64,000 nt of DNA from Actinomadura oligospora ATCC 43269 (GCF_000518265.1 NZ_JADG01000009.1:310001-374000); one strand, 5' to 3'; positions 40,629 to 49,715 are shown, numbered from the stretch's first letter. Made by a program: numbers and translations. Notes: generated by a model from the sequence alone, not told the origin.

Positions 40629-41018
40629 CTAGCCGTCCTCGATGTCGGAGATCAGTTTGGTGCCGAGGTCGCTCTGGACGGCCAGGCGGGTGTGCCCCGC
40701 GTCCGGGCCGGTGCCCCAGGTGAGGGTGACCGTGGTGAAGAGGTGACCGGCGCCCGAGTCGTGGTAGCGCACCTCCCAGTGGGTCGGGACGTCCTGGGCG
40801 CGCAGCACGCCGTCGGCGTGGTTCACCTCCTCCCAGGCGGCGAGCCTCTGCCGGAGGTCTTCGGTGAGGTAGTGGGCGCGCAACTCGCCGTCCAGATCGT
40901 CGGTGCCGTCGTCGACGGCGTCGATGTAGGCCCCGTAGAAGTCGGCGACCCGATCGACCGCCGAGTCCGGGCTGCCTTCCCGAACAGGGGAACCCTGGTC
41001 ATCTGTCAACGCTTGCAT
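40629..41018 (-). CDS. Hypothetical protein
   Basis: 129 residues from ATG 41018 (longer forms from 41051 or 41096 are in frame; none has a clear ribosome site). No signal peptide. VDRVADFYGAYIDAVDDGTD with LRAHYLTEDLRQRLAAWEEV then VPTHWEVRYHDSGAGHLFTT suggests a cystatin/NTF2-like alpha+beta fold, as in DUF3828-type proteins. The protein is acidic. It is convergent with the IF-1 gene and separated by 215 bp from the LysR gene upstream. Function unknown. Confidence 0.65.
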   Translation of the reverse strand: MQALTDDQGSPVREGSPDSAVDRVADFYGAYIDAVDDGTDDLDGELRAHYLTEDLRQRLAAWEEVNHADGVLRAQDVPTHWEVRYHDSGAGHLFTTVTLTWGTGPDAGHTRLAVQSDLGTKLISDIEDG

Positions 41019-41232
41019 CCCTTCGGTCACGGCCGGACACAGCGACCTCATCGTGTCGACGCGCACTCCGCACCCGCTATGCACCCGGGGCCACACCAGT
41101 GCCGCTCAGCAGCGAGGACATGCAAGCGCGCCATGCCAGAACCGGCACGTCTCGACCGCGTCTTCGCGGCGCATCGGCAGCCCCGCGCTCGGCAGCGGCC
41201 TGGGGACCCCGTTTCGGAGCGGGGGCCGTTGG

Positions 41233-42081
41233 TCAACGCGGCTGGTGGGAGGTGGTGGAGGCGGTGTGGACGAAGGTCGCGAGGGCGGCGTCTCGGTGGC
41301 CCTGCCGCCAGGCGAGGACGAGGGTGGTGGACGGGGCGTCGGTGACCGGGACGCAGGTCAGGTCGTCGCGGAGCTGGCCCCGGACGGACGCGGGGACGAC
41401 GGCGACGACGCGTCCGAGCGCGACGAGTTGCATGAGCTGGCCGACGTCGCGGACGGGAAGGGTGTTCGGGGCGCCGCCGGGGCCCGGCGTCCAGTCCGGC
41501 GTCGTCTCGTCGGCCAGGTCGGCGAGTTCGACGGACGTCCGGGCGGCCAGACGGTGGCCGCGAGGCAGGACGACGACCTGGTCCTCGGTCCGGAGGTCCT
41601 CGGTGTCGAGGCCCGACACGTCGTTGTTCGGGCGGTGCAGCAGGCCGACGTCGGCGCGACCGTCGCGGATCATGTCGGCGCGTTCGTCGGCCGGGCACAG
41701 GACGATGTCGACGGGGACCGCGTCCGGGGTGGCCGCGTAGGCGGCGAGGATGTCCGGCAGCAGGCCGCAGTCACCGCCGGGCTTCATGGTCAGGACGAGC
41801 CGCGGTCCGGACCGTCCCACGCGCCGGGCACGACGGACGGCGGCGTCGACCGCCTCCAGGGCCCGGCGGCTTTCGGCGAGGAAGACCTCTCCGGCGGCGG
41901 TGAGCGCGACCCGTCGGCTGTGGCGTTCCAGCAACGACACGCCCATCCTGCGTTCGAGCCCGCTGATGGCTCGGGACAGCGGAGGCTGCGCGATGCCGAG
42001 GCGTCCGGCTGCGCGTCCGAAGTGCAGTTCTTCGGCGACGGCCACGAAGTACGCCAGTTCCCGGGTCTGGACTCGGTCCAT
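41233..42081 (-). CDS. LysR-family transcriptional regulator
   Basis: 282 residues. HTH in FGRAAGRLGIAQPPLSRAIS, wing GVSLLERHSRRVALTAAGEV, then a substrate-binding domain. It is divergent from the SDR gene at 42153 with only 71 bp between the starts, the classic LysR layout, so it probably controls that oxidoreductase and itself. The gap has no obvious strong palindrome. A weak hairpin (CCCCG/CGGGG, 41207-41224) follows its stop. Confidence 0.9.
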   Translation of the reverse strand: MDRVQTRELAYFVAVAEELHFGRAAGRLGIAQPPLSRAISGLERRMGVSLLERHSRRVALTAAGEVFLAESRRALEAVDAAVRRARRVGRSGPRLVLTMKPGGDCGLLPDILAAYAATPDAVPVDIVLCPADERADMIRDGRADVGLLHRPNNDVSGLDTEDLRTEDQVVVLPRGHRLAARTSVELADLADETTPDWTPGPGGAPNTLPVRDVGQLMQLVALGRVVAVVPASVRGQLRDDLTCVPVTDAPSTTLVLAWRQGHRDAALATFVHTASTTSHQPR

Positions 42082-42152
42082 ACCGTGACGGTATCGGTCG
42101 AGACCCTGCTGGGCATTGTTCCGCCGAGCCGGCCGGTGGTGGGGTTCGTCCC

Positions 42153-42896
42153 ATGGTTGAGGAGACGATCGCCCTGATCACGGGCGCGAACAAGGGGGTC
42201 GGGCGCGCCGCCGCCCGGCGGCTCGCGGAGCGCGGCATGACGGTCCTGCTCGGTTCCAGGCACCTCGGTCGCGGGGAGGAGGCCGCCGAGGCGCTCACGG
42301 CCGGTGGCGGTGACGTGCGCGCTCTCAGGATCGACGTCACCGACGCGGCGGCGGTCGAGGCCGCCGCCGCGTGGATCGGCGAACGCTTCGGCCGGCTGGA
42401 CGTCCTGGTCAACAACGCCGGGATCTCCGGGAGCCCGGGGGCGACGGCACCGGCGACGGCCGATCTGGACCTGGTCCGCACGGTCTTCGAGACGAACGTG
42501 TTCGGTGTGATCGCCGTGACGAACGCGATGCTGCCGCTGCTGTCGCGTTCGGCGGCGGCCCGGATCGTCAACGTGTCCAGCGGCGTCGGGTCGCTGGCGT
42601 ACATGACCGACCCGGACCACTACATGTCCCGGCTGCCCGGGCACGCGGCCTACCCGCCTTCGAAGGCGGCGCTCAACGCCCTGACCGTCCAGTACGCGCG
42701 GGACCTGCGAGAGCGGGGCGTCCTCGTCAACGCCTGCACGCCGGGTCCCTGCGCCACGGACCTCACCCGGCACCTGGGCCTCCCCCTCACCCGCACCGCC
42801 GACGACGGCGCCGCGGTCGTGGTGCGGCTGGCCACCCTGGGAGCGGACGGCCCGTCCGGAGGGTTCTTCGACGAGGACGGCGTGGTGCCCTGGTGA
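42153..42896 (+). CDS. Short-chain dehydrogenase/reductase (SDR)
   Basis: 247 residues. NAD(P) loop TGANKGVG (about 10-17), structural LVNNAGISG, catalytic Ser in IVNVSSGVGS and Tyr-x3-Lys in AAYPPSKAALN give a complete classical SDR. An Arg after the second strand (LGSRHLGRGEE) suggests NADP(H). Resembles plant/bacterial carbonyl or menthone reductase-like SDRs. Divergent from the LysR regulator and probably under its control; convergent with the SnoaL-like gene. Confidence 0.9.
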   Translation: MVEETIALITGANKGVGRAAARRLAERGMTVLLGSRHLGRGEEAAEALTAGGGDVRALRIDVTDAAAVEAAAAWIGERFGRLDVLVNNAGISGSPGATAPATADLDLVRTVFETNVFGVIAVTNAMLPLLSRSAAARIVNVSSGVGSLAYMTDPDHYMSRLPGHAAYPPSKAALNALTVQYARDLRERGVLVNACTPGPCATDLTRHLGLPLTRTADDGAAVVVRLATLGADGPSGGFFDEDGVVPW

Positions 42897-42920
42897 ACGT
42901 CCGGGCGCGACCTCGGGCCG

Positions 42921-43361
42921 TCAGGGCTCGAGGTCGGTCACGCCCCTGCCGGTCGTGATGTCGAACGGAACGGACGCCTGGTCGTGCACGATCAGCCAGG
43001 TCCCGTCGACCTTCTGGAAGCAGAACGTGCCGCGGACCCACATGCCCTTGATCGCCGTCCCGTCCGGGAGGATGCCGCTGAGCCGGCCGAACAGACGCCC
43101 GAACGCGAGGTCGTCGCCCACGGTGAGGTTCAGGTCGCGGACCTCGTAGGACACCTCCTCGAAGATCGTGAACACTTTCGCCCAGTTCTTCATCTTGGCG
43201 GCCACCCCGACGTGCTGCAGCGGCGGCTCGACGTCGAAGGAGACGACGTCCCGCGCGTAGAGCCCGCTCAGCCCCTCGATGTCCTTGGCGTGGATCCCCG
43301 TGACCAGCATGTCGATCCGCTGCCTGAGCTCGGCCTCGGCCGCCGTGCGCTGCGTTGTCAT
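42921..43361 (-). CDS. SnoaL/ketosteroid-isomerase-like (NTF2-fold) protein
   Basis: 146 residues from ATG 43361. LVTGIHAKDIEGLSGLYARD, VVSFDVEPPLQHVG, EVSYEVRDLNLTVGDDLAFG and WLIVHDQASVPFD are those of the DUF4440/SnoaL-like NTF2 fold. Such small proteins are isomerases, cyclases or hydrolases with a hydrophobic pocket; no catalytic residue can be fixed. Cytoplasmic. Upstream (43490-43690) is a decayed gene on the same strand, so it may once have been part of a longer operon. Confidence 0.8.
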   Translation of the reverse strand: MTTQRTAAEAELRQRIDMLVTGIHAKDIEGLSGLYARDVVSFDVEPPLQHVGVAAKMKNWAKVFTIFEEVSYEVRDLNLTVGDDLAFGRLFGRLSGILPDGTAIKGMWVRGTFCFQKVDGTWLIVHDQASVPFDITTGRGVTDLEP

Positions 43362-43489
43362 CGCTACCCCGTCCACTCGGTGTGAGTCTGTTGCCTTCAT
43401 GGAGACGACGCGACAGCCCCCCGGAATGTGAGGCCGCGGACGGCGCGGGGCTGTTCTCCTTGAGCCAGTCGGCGGTGGACGGCCCTTCG

Positions 43490-43690
43490 AGACGGTCGTC
43501 AGTTGCCGAAGGCGGCGGCATGGTCGGCGCCCTATTCGGCGTACGTGCGTGCCGGGACGGCCGAGGAACCGCTCCACCACGTCCGTCACGACCTCGGCCG
43601 GGCCGGTGGCGAGCAGCGCGCGGGTGCAGGAACAGCGAGGTTAGGAACTCAAAGTACTTGGCGGTCCGCACCCGGTCGCGCGGCGGGTCG
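43490..43690 (-). pseudogene. Decayed gene remnant, NmrA-like C-terminus (tentative)
   Basis: Between the SnoaL-like and RidA genes the minus strand shows a coding-like trail that changes frame at least twice: VRTAKYFEFLTSLFLHPR, then ALLATGPAEVVTDVVERFLG with RPGT, then (with an in-frame TAG) YAE and GADHAAAFGN. The order and the ending (LGRP...DHAAAF) resemble the C-terminus of actinomycete NmrA/NAD(P)-binding proteins. The rest of the gene is missing. The interval 43362-43489 has no gene I can support. Confidence 0.35.
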
Positions 43691-43692
43691 GC

Positions 43693-44226
43693 TCAGCGCT
43701 GGAGATGCAGCGTCAGTTCACAGGCCACGGGCGCTTCGCGCGGCAGGTCGCTTTGGTAGAGCGCGATCCTGGCGTGGCCGCCCCGGTCCTCCCCGAACAC
43801 CTCGACCAGCAGATCGGACGCTCCATCGAGCACGGCGGGCGCTTCGGCGAAGCCGGGAACGCAGTTGACGTAGCCCGCCAGCCGGACGACCTGGCCGATG
43901 CGGTCCAGGCTGCCCAACTCGGCGCGCGCCATCGCGAGCAGGTTCACCGCGACGAGCCGGGCGGAACGGTATCCGTCGGCGACGCTCAGCTCGCGGCCGA
44001 GCTTGCCCGCGATCGGGAGGACGTCGTCGCCACTTTCGTTCTTGACCGTTCCGTAGGTCCCGGAGACGAAGAACAGGTCGCCCGCCCGAACCCCACGGCG
44101 GAAGCGCCCGATGGGAGTCGGCGGCCGAACCTCGGCCAGGCCGAGGCGCCGGTAGGTCTCTTCGGGATCGGCGTGACCGTTCTCCTCTTGCGGGCGGACA
44201 GTGTTCTCGGGGCGGTCTTCGTTCAT
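43693..44226 (-). CDS. RidA/YjgF-family protein
   Basis: 177 residues. The RidA core runs from about residue 45: VRAGDLFFVSGTYGTVKNES, YRSARLVAVNLLAMARAELG, QVVRLAGYVNCVPGFAEAP and VELTLHLQ-like end (ACELTLHLQR). The first ~40 residues are an extra charged tail. The Arg needed for imine hydrolysis in canonical RidA (usually R105 in a NRxAR-like context) is not clear, so it may be a Rid1-7-type member with another function. It follows the MMPL gene on the same strand, 142 bp after its stop. Confidence 0.83.
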   Translation of the reverse strand: MNEDRPENTVRPQEENGHADPEETYRRLGLAEVRPPTPIGRFRRGVRAGDLFFVSGTYGTVKNESGDDVLPIAGKLGRELSVADGYRSARLVAVNLLAMARAELGSLDRIGQVVRLAGYVNCVPGFAEAPAVLDGASDLLVEVFGEDRGGHARIALYQSDLPREAPVACELTLHLQR

Positions 44227-44368
44227 CTGGTCCGTCCTGACGACAGCGAATCCGTCCGGCGCTACTCGCCTGCCAGCTGGCCGGTGGCTTGCTCTGGCTC
44301 GGCGTCCGGGCGGCCGGCGGTTCCGCTTTCGCGGGGCCGCCGGCCGCCCGGCCTCCGGCGCGTCCTCG

Positions 44369-46465
44369 TCAGTCGTCCACCTTGGCGGGCCACCAGACCC
44401 GTTTGCCCACGTCCAGCACGAGGGCGGGGATGAGGAGGCTGCGGACGACGAGGGTGTCGAGAAGGACGCCCCCGGCGATGAGCAGGCCCTGCTGGAGCGC
44501 GCCGACGCTCGGGAGGACGGCCAGGACGCTGAAGGTGGCGGCCAGCACCAGCCCGGCGCTCGTGATGACGCCTCCGGTGACGCGCAGCCCGGTGAGGACG
44601 CCCTCGCGGTGGCCGTGGAGCCGCACCTCCTCGCGGGCCCGGGACATCAGGAAGATGGTGTAGTCGACGCCGAGGGCCACCAGGAACAGGAACCCGAACA
44701 GCAGCAGGCCCCGGTCGATGCGCGGATACCCCAGCGCCCGGTACATCAGTCCGGCCAGGCCGAGCGCCGCGCCGTAGGACAGCACGACCGAGGCGATCAG
44801 GAGCAGGGACGCGGTCAGGGCCCGCAGCAGCAGCATCAGCATGAGCAGGACCACGCCGAGGATGAGCGGGATGAGCAGCGCCTCCTCGGCGCCCTGCGCC
44901 CGCGACCGGTCGAGGTCGACGGCGGTCTGGCCGCCGACGACGGCTCCGGTGCCCGCCACGGCGTCGCGGACGCGGCCGACGGCGTCCCGGGCCGCCGTGG
45001 TGTCGGGCGGGTCGGCGAGGACGACGGCCACGTGGGCGTAGCCGCCGGCCGACCGGTCCCTGGTCGCGCTGGTCACTCCGTGGACCTTCGCGACCTTCGC
45101 CAGCACCGCGTCGGCGCCGGCGTCGGCGACGTAGACGTCGGCGGGCTCGGACGACCCCGCCGGGAAGTGCCGGGCGATCTGGCGCTGGCCCGCGACGGCG
45201 TCGGTGGTCTTGGTGAACTGCTCGTCGAGGGTCTGACCGGAGTCCAGGGTGAACGAGGCGGCGGCCAGGACGGCCAGGACGGCGGCCGAGCCGATCCAGA
45301 CCCGGCGCGGCCGGGCGTCGACGGCGGCGGCCACCCGCCGCCACGCGCCGGAGCCCGCACCGGCGGCCGGGGCCGTCCCCGCGACGGGCCTTCTCGGCCA
45401 GAAGATCCACCGGCCGAGGCAGACCAGCGTCGCGGGCAGCAGGGACGTGGCGGCCAGGCAGACGACGGCGACGCCGATCGCGACGACCGGTCCGAGGCCC
45501 TGGGTGTTGTTCATCTTCCCGAGGACCAGGCAGAGCGAGGCGATCGAGACGGTGGCGGCGGACGCCGCGATGGCGGGCAGGCAGCGGCGCAGCGCGTGCG
45601 CCATGGCCTCGTGCCGGTCGGCGCGGCGTCCGAGTTCCTCGCGGTAGCGGGCGATGAGCAGCAGGGCGTAGTCGGTGCCGACGCCGAGCCCGAGCACGGT
45701 CAGGATGTAGCTGGACTGGCCGTCCACCTTGAGGTCGGCGTACCGGGCGAGCAGGTAGACCACGCCGGTGGCGATCCAGGTCCCGAAGAACGTCGTCAGG
45801 AGCGGGACCAGCCACAGCACGGGACTGCGGTAGGTGACCAGCAGGACCAGCGCGACGATGCCGAGGGTGACCCCGAGCAGGACGCCGTCCATGCCGGAGT
45901 AGACCTCGATGTAGTCGGCGATGGTGCCCGCCTGGCCGGTGACGCGGATGTCCAGCCCGGACGGCGCCGCCTTCGCGGTGGTCTTCCGGAGGTGGTCGAC
46001 GGCGTCGCCGAGGACGCCGTTGTCGTTGGAGGCCATCGGGACGGGCGCGCTGAACAGCACGGACTTCCCGTCGGCGGACCGGGTCGCCGCGGTCGCGCCG
46101 GAGGTCGCGCCGCGGTCGCCGTCCACCTTGGCCAGGTCGGCGGGGGTCAGTCCGCCGTCGCGGGTGTAGACGACGACGGCGGTCGCGCGGCCCTTCTCGG
46201 CGAAGTGCCGCTCGGCGACGCGGACGGCCCGGGTCGACTGGGAGTCGGCGGGCAGCCAGGAGGCCGGGTCGTTGTCCTGGACGTCGGCGATCTTGGCGGC
46301 GAAGCCCCCGGCGATCATCAGGACCAGCATCCAGGCGGCCAGGACCACCCACTTGGCGCGCCTGCCGGTGACGGCGGCGACGTAGCCGTTCCACCGGGAC
46401 GGCGGGAGCGCCGCTGGCGGCGGCTGCGGGGCTTCGGGAAGTCGGCTTACAGAAGTGTCGGTCAT
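44369..46465 (-). CDS. MMPL/RND-family transporter
   Basis: 698 residues with two repeats of one helix plus a large outer loop plus five helices, about 11-12 TM in total. The proton-relay patterns are GLGVGTDYALLLIARYREEL in repeat 1 and LGVDYTIFLMSRAREEVRLH in repeat 2. Single-gene MMPL proteins of actinomycetes export lipids, polyketides or drugs. ATG at 46465 gives a short polar tail; GAGAAG precedes it. Divergent from the DHA2 pump at 46789, so this is a two-pump efflux locus; no dedicated TetR gene is beside it, but a RidA gene follows. Confidence 0.9.
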   Translation of the reverse strand: MTDTSVSRLPEAPQPPPAALPPSRWNGYVAAVTGRRAKWVVLAAWMLVLMIAGGFAAKIADVQDNDPASWLPADSQSTRAVRVAERHFAEKGRATAVVVYTRDGGLTPADLAKVDGDRGATSGATAATRSADGKSVLFSAPVPMASNDNGVLGDAVDHLRKTTAKAAPSGLDIRVTGQAGTIADYIEVYSGMDGVLLGVTLGIVALVLLVTYRSPVLWLVPLLTTFFGTWIATGVVYLLARYADLKVDGQSSYILTVLGLGVGTDYALLLIARYREELGRRADRHEAMAHALRRCLPAIAASAATVSIASLCLVLGKMNNTQGLGPVVAIGVAVVCLAATSLLPATLVCLGRWIFWPRRPVAGTAPAAGAGSGAWRRVAAAVDARPRRVWIGSAAVLAVLAAASFTLDSGQTLDEQFTKTTDAVAGQRQIARHFPAGSSEPADVYVADAGADAVLAKVAKVHGVTSATRDRSAGGYAHVAVVLADPPDTTAARDAVGRVRDAVAGTGAVVGGQTAVDLDRSRAQGAEEALLIPLILGVVLLMLMLLLRALTASLLLIASVVLSYGAALGLAGLMYRALGYPRIDRGLLLFGFLFLVALGVDYTIFLMSRAREEVRLHGHREGVLTGLRVTGGVITSAGLVLAATFSVLAVLPSVGALQQGLLIAGGVLLDTLVVRSLLIPALVLDVGKRVWWPAKVDD

Positions 46466-46788
46466 GGGCTTCTCACAGGAGGAGGACTGGGGAACGGTCC
46501 GCCGGGCGGTGGAGATTCGAGCGCTCATTGGCCTTGACCCGCGCCGCCCGGCCTCCGTGACGAACGCCGACCGTGACCTGAGTCACACACCCAAACCGCC
46601 GCCGCACCGCGCCGCCGTCCCGCTTCGTCCTGCGGGGGGGGTGACGTGACGGGCGTCATATTCGCCGCCGGTCACCTCTCGCGTCGCGCCGCAGTCAGTG
46701 AGGTGAGCGCGGCGCCACCGCCCCGCTCCCCCGGGCCGGCCTCTCCCCGGCCGTCCCCCGCACTGAGAACCGACAAGGACGAACACTC
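46466..46788. promoter_or_regulatory. Divergent promoter region of the two efflux genes
   Basis: 323 bp without a gene. It contains GTGAC-CTGA-GTCAC at 46574-46587, which fits the actinobacterial Crp pattern (TGTGACn6GTCACA-like, GTGn6GnCAC), and TGACG-GG-CGTCA at 46647-46658, a perfect 5-bp-arm palindrome 131 bp before the DHA2 start. Both are candidates for control of the pumps. A G8 run precedes the second palindrome at 46634-46641. Confidence 0.5.
46574..46587. promoter_or_regulatory. Crp-like palindrome
   Basis: GTGACCTGAGTCAC is a perfect palindrome in its arms (GTGAC/GTCAC) and followed by ACA. It is 109 bp upstream of the MMPL start. The pattern agrees with Crp/GlxR sites of actinobacteria; binding is inferred only. 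Confidence 0.45.
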
Positions 46789-48303
46789 ATGACGCAGCTC
46801 GCATCCGATCCGGTCGGCCCGGGCCGGCCCGGGTTCCTGGGCACCGGCCGGGGCAAGGTGATCCTGGCCCTGCTGTGCCTGGTCGCCTTCATCGACCTCA
46901 TCGACGCCTCCATCGTCAACGTCGCCCTGCCCGCCATGCGGGACGACCTCGACTTCTCCCAGCAGTCCCTCCAGTGGGTGCCGTCGGGCTACCTGCTCAC
47001 CTACGGCGGGTTCATGCTGCTCGGCGGCCGGTTCGCCGACCTGCTCGGACGCCGTCGCGTCCTCGTCACCGGGACGGTGCTGTTCGGGCTCGCCTCCGTC
47101 CTCGGCGGCCTCGCGCAGAACGAGCAGACGATGATCGCCGCCCGGCTCGCGCAGGGCCTCGGCGCGGCGCTCATGTCCCCGGCCGCGCTGTCGGCGCTCA
47201 CCACGAGCTTCGTCGGCAAGGAACGGGCCACCGCCCTCGGCGTGTGGGGAGGCGTCGCCGGGGCCGCCTCGGCCATCGGCGTCCTCGCGGGCGGCGCGCT
47301 CACCGACGGGCCCGGCTGGCGCTGGGTGATGTGGGTGAACCCGCCCGCGGTCGTGGTCATCGTCGCCGCCGCGCTGTGGCTGCTCGCCGACGACGCGCGG
47401 AAGGCGTCCCTGCGGAGCTTCGACCTGCCCGGCGCCGTGCTGGCCACCGGCGGGATGCTGCTGCTGGTCTACGGGCTCGTCGAGGCGCCCGGCAAGGGCT
47501 GGGACACCGCGCGCACCTGGCTGTCGCTCGGCGGGGCGCTCGTGCTCCTGACGGTGTTCGCGCTCAACGAGGCCCGCAGCCGCGACCCGCTGCTCCCGCT
47601 GTCGATCTTCCGGATCCGGGGGCTGCCGGGAGCCGACGTGGCGCAGCTCGTGGCGATGGCCGGCTTCATCGCGATGTTCTTCTTCCTCAGCCTCTACATG
47701 CAGTCGGTGCTCGGCTACTCGCCGGTCAGGACGGGTCTGGCGTACCTGCCGCTCACCGCCGCCGTCGGTGTCGGGTCGGGCATCACCGCGGGGCTGATCC
47801 CCAAGGTCGGCACCCGGCCGCTCATCATCGCCGGGCTGCTGGTCGGCGCGGTGGGCATGTGGCTGCTCTCGCGGGTCCCGGTGGACGGCGCCTACCTCAC
47901 CGACCTGCTGCCGGGCCTGGTCGTCGTCGGCGTGGGCCTCGCCCTGGTGTTCGTCGGGGTCACCACGGCCGCCAACGCCGGGGTCCCCGCGGACAAGGCG
48001 GGCCTGGCCGCCGCGCTGGTCAACGCGTCCGGCCAGGTGGGCGGCGCGCTCGGCCTGGCGATCTTCTCGGCGATGGCCACCGCCCGCACCGACGACGTGC
48101 TCGCGACGGGGGCCCGTCCGCAGGTCGCGCTGACCGAGGGGTTCCAGCGCGCGCTGCTCGGCGCGGCCCTGTTCATCGCCGCGGCGGCCGTGATCGCCCT
48201 GCGGGCCACCAACACCAAGGGCGAGATCCACGAGGACGCCCCCGCGGAGGCGGACGCGGGTGTCCCCGCGTCCACGGGCACCGACGTGGCCGAGTCGGTC
48301 TAG
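46789..48303 (+). CDS. DHA2-family MFS drug exporter (14 TM)
   Basis: 504 residues, about 14 hydrophobic helices. Motif C and A regions are WVPSGYLLTYGGFMLLGGRF followed by ADLLGRRRVL, with LDASIVNVALPAMR-like TM1 (IDLIDASIVNVALPAM), the EmrB/QacA signature. It should export drugs or secondary metabolites with proton exchange. The C-terminal tail is acidic. Divergent from the MMPL gene. A hairpin terminator follows, shared with the convergent SRPBCC gene. Confidence 0.92.
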   Translation: MTQLASDPVGPGRPGFLGTGRGKVILALLCLVAFIDLIDASIVNVALPAMRDDLDFSQQSLQWVPSGYLLTYGGFMLLGGRFADLLGRRRVLVTGTVLFGLASVLGGLAQNEQTMIAARLAQGLGAALMSPAALSALTTSFVGKERATALGVWGGVAGAASAIGVLAGGALTDGPGWRWVMWVNPPAVVVIVAAALWLLADDARKASLRSFDLPGAVLATGGMLLLVYGLVEAPGKGWDTARTWLSLGGALVLLTVFALNEARSRDPLLPLSIFRIRGLPGADVAQLVAMAGFIAMFFFLSLYMQSVLGYSPVRTGLAYLPLTAAVGVGSGITAGLIPKVGTRPLIIAGLLVGAVGMWLLSRVPVDGAYLTDLLPGLVVVGVGLALVFVGVTTAANAGVPADKAGLAAALVNASGQVGGALGLAIFSAMATARTDDVLATGARPQVALTEGFQRALLGAALFIAAAAVIALRATNTKGEIHEDAPAEADAGVPASTGTDVAESV

Positions 48304-48318
48304 AACCGCACGCCCCAC

Positions 48319-48361
48319 CGGCATGCCCAGCCCGCCTTCCCTGGCCGGGCCGGGCATGCCG
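48319..48361. terminator. Bidirectional hairpin between DHA2 and SRPBCC genes
   Basis: CGGCATGCCC (48319-48328) and GGGCATGCCG (48352-48361) form a perfect 10-bp stem, extended by GCCCG/CGGGC after one unpaired base. It lies between stops at 48303 and 48389 of convergent genes. Confidence 0.8.
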
Positions 48362-48388
48362 AACGCGTTGACGCGGGTCGGCCAGGGG

Positions 48389-48874
48389 TCAGGACCGGTG
48401 CGTCGGCGCGGCGAGGTCGGCCAGGTGGCGCAGCGAGTTGGGCAGGTGCTCGGGGCCGAACGGCGGGAACGGGAGGCGCTCGCGGACGGACTGCGGCACC
48501 GCCGACCAGTCGTAGGTGAGCGTGACCTCGGTCTCGGACGGGCCGAGGGGCACCAGGTCGTAACGCCACGTCCAGCCGCCGAACTCCAGGCGTCCGTCCT
48601 CCCGCTCCGTGCCCGGCATCCAGCCGATGGCGCGCGGCGGGTCGAGCGCGATGACCTTGTTGGCGATCCCGTAGCGCCCGTCCGGATGGTTGGGGTGGTA
48701 CATGGCCATCCGGAAGACCTGTCCCACCGCGATCAGCGGATCCGGGTCGACGCATTTCTCCACCCAGCCGGTGCCGTCGATCGCGACATGGGTCGTCGGG
48801 TCCGCCAGCACCGCGAACACCCTGGCCGCGGGCGCGGCGACGGTCAGGGTGGCGCTCACGATCTCCTGGTCCAC
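48389..48874 (-). CDS. SRPBCC-family (START-like) protein
   Basis: 161 residues from GTG 48874, with AAGGAG nine bases upstream. IVSATLTVAAPAARVFAVLA DP opens the polyketide-cyclase/SRPBCC fold; WTWRYDLVPLGPSETEVTLT is the central sheet, and a long C-terminal helix (PNSLRHLADLAA) closes the hydrophobic pocket. Such proteins bind hydrophobic ligands; some cyclise polyketides. Convergent with the DHA2 exporter. Function unknown. Confidence 0.83.
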   Translation of the reverse strand: MDQEIVSATLTVAAPAARVFAVLADPTTHVAIDGTGWVEKCVDPDPLIAVGQVFRMAMYHPNHPDGRYGIANKVIALDPPRAIGWMPGTEREDGRLEFGGWTWRYDLVPLGPSETEVTLTYDWSAVPQSVRERLPFPPFGPEHLPNSLRHLADLAAPTHRS

Positions 48875-49128
48875 GTGGGCACGCTCCTTGTCCTCATCTC
48901 GGACCTCCCCGCAGGCAGAGGGAGGACGTTCTCCGTATGCAGACGGCGCGGCACGGCGAAACTCATCGGCCGCGGGGGCCAAACCCTCATCCGTGCTCAG
49001 TCGGAGATCATCCCCACCCGGCCGTCACTCACGGCGACCACCCGCCTGCGATTGGCGCAGGTCCGGCGGCGAGGAGGCGTCGACGCGCGCGGAGCCGTGG
49101 GCGGGCCGAATCGGGAGGTGGGAGGGGG

Positions 49129-49599
49129 CTGCCGCAAGCGATCAAGGTGTTCGGGACGCGGGTCCACAATCTGAGGGACCTCGACGTCGAGGTCCCCCTG
49201 TGGTCCTGGGTGGGGGTCACGGGGTTGTCCGGGTCGGGCAAGTCCTCGCTGGTCATGGACGTCCTGTACGCCGAGGGGTACCAGCGGCTGCTGGAGGGGC
49301 TGAGCACGTACACGCGGCGGCGGATCGGCCAGGCGCACCGTCCGTCCGTGGACCGGATCGCCAACCTTCCGGCCGCGCTGGCGCTGCGGCAGCGACCTCC
49401 GGTGCCGGGCCGCCGCAGCACCGTCGGGACGATGACCGAGGTGCTGAACGTGCTGCGGCTGATGTTCTCGCGGCTCGGCTCGCACGTGTGCCCCAACGGG
49501 CACCGGCTCGAGCCGCGCCTCGCGTGGAGCATGGGCGAGTGGTACGACTGCCCGGTCTGCGGCGCGCGCTTCGAGGTCCCGAGCGCCGAGTCGTTTAGC
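49129..49599 (+). pseudogene. 5' fragment of a UvrA-like ABC ATPase
   Basis: About 157 codons. IKVFGTRVHNLRDLDVEVPL, Walker A GLSGSGKSSLVMDVLYAEG, YQRLLEGLSTYTRRRIGQ and HVCPNGHRLEPRLAWS with CPVCGARFEVPSAESFS (zinc-finger Cys pairs) are UvrA hallmarks. True UvrA is ~950 residues and the small drug-resistance UvrA-like proteins ~750-850; this copy stops matching right after the SAESFS point, so 80% is missing. There is no good start codon in frame near residue 1, which also suggests decay at the 5' end. Confidence 0.82.
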
Positions 49600-49715
49600 C
49601 GCCTTCGCCCATCTGGCCCGCCGCTACGCCAAAGCCGCCACCAGCGCATCCGGCGGCCCGTCCGCCGACCTCACCCCGACCGAGTGAATACAGACGGCCA
49701 ATGGCCCGGCCGCCT
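49600..49715 (+). other. Junction sequence with a possible C-terminal gene scrap
   Basis: After the UvrA-like fragment, a different frame reads AFAHLARRYAKAATSASGGP to a TGA at 49684-49686. It looks coding-like but I cannot name it; it may be the end of a lost plus-strand gene. Nothing else is seen before the LysR remnant. Confidence 0.3.

Noticed and set aside
41207..41224. Hairpin CCCCG/CGGGG after the LysR gene at 41233
   Set aside because: Only 5 bp with an 8-nt loop in GC-rich DNA; not enough to call a terminator.
43355..43759. Plus-strand frame of 134 codons
   Set aside because: It overlaps the starts and ends of two minus-strand genes and shows no coding-like composition; the minus-strand remnant explains the region better.
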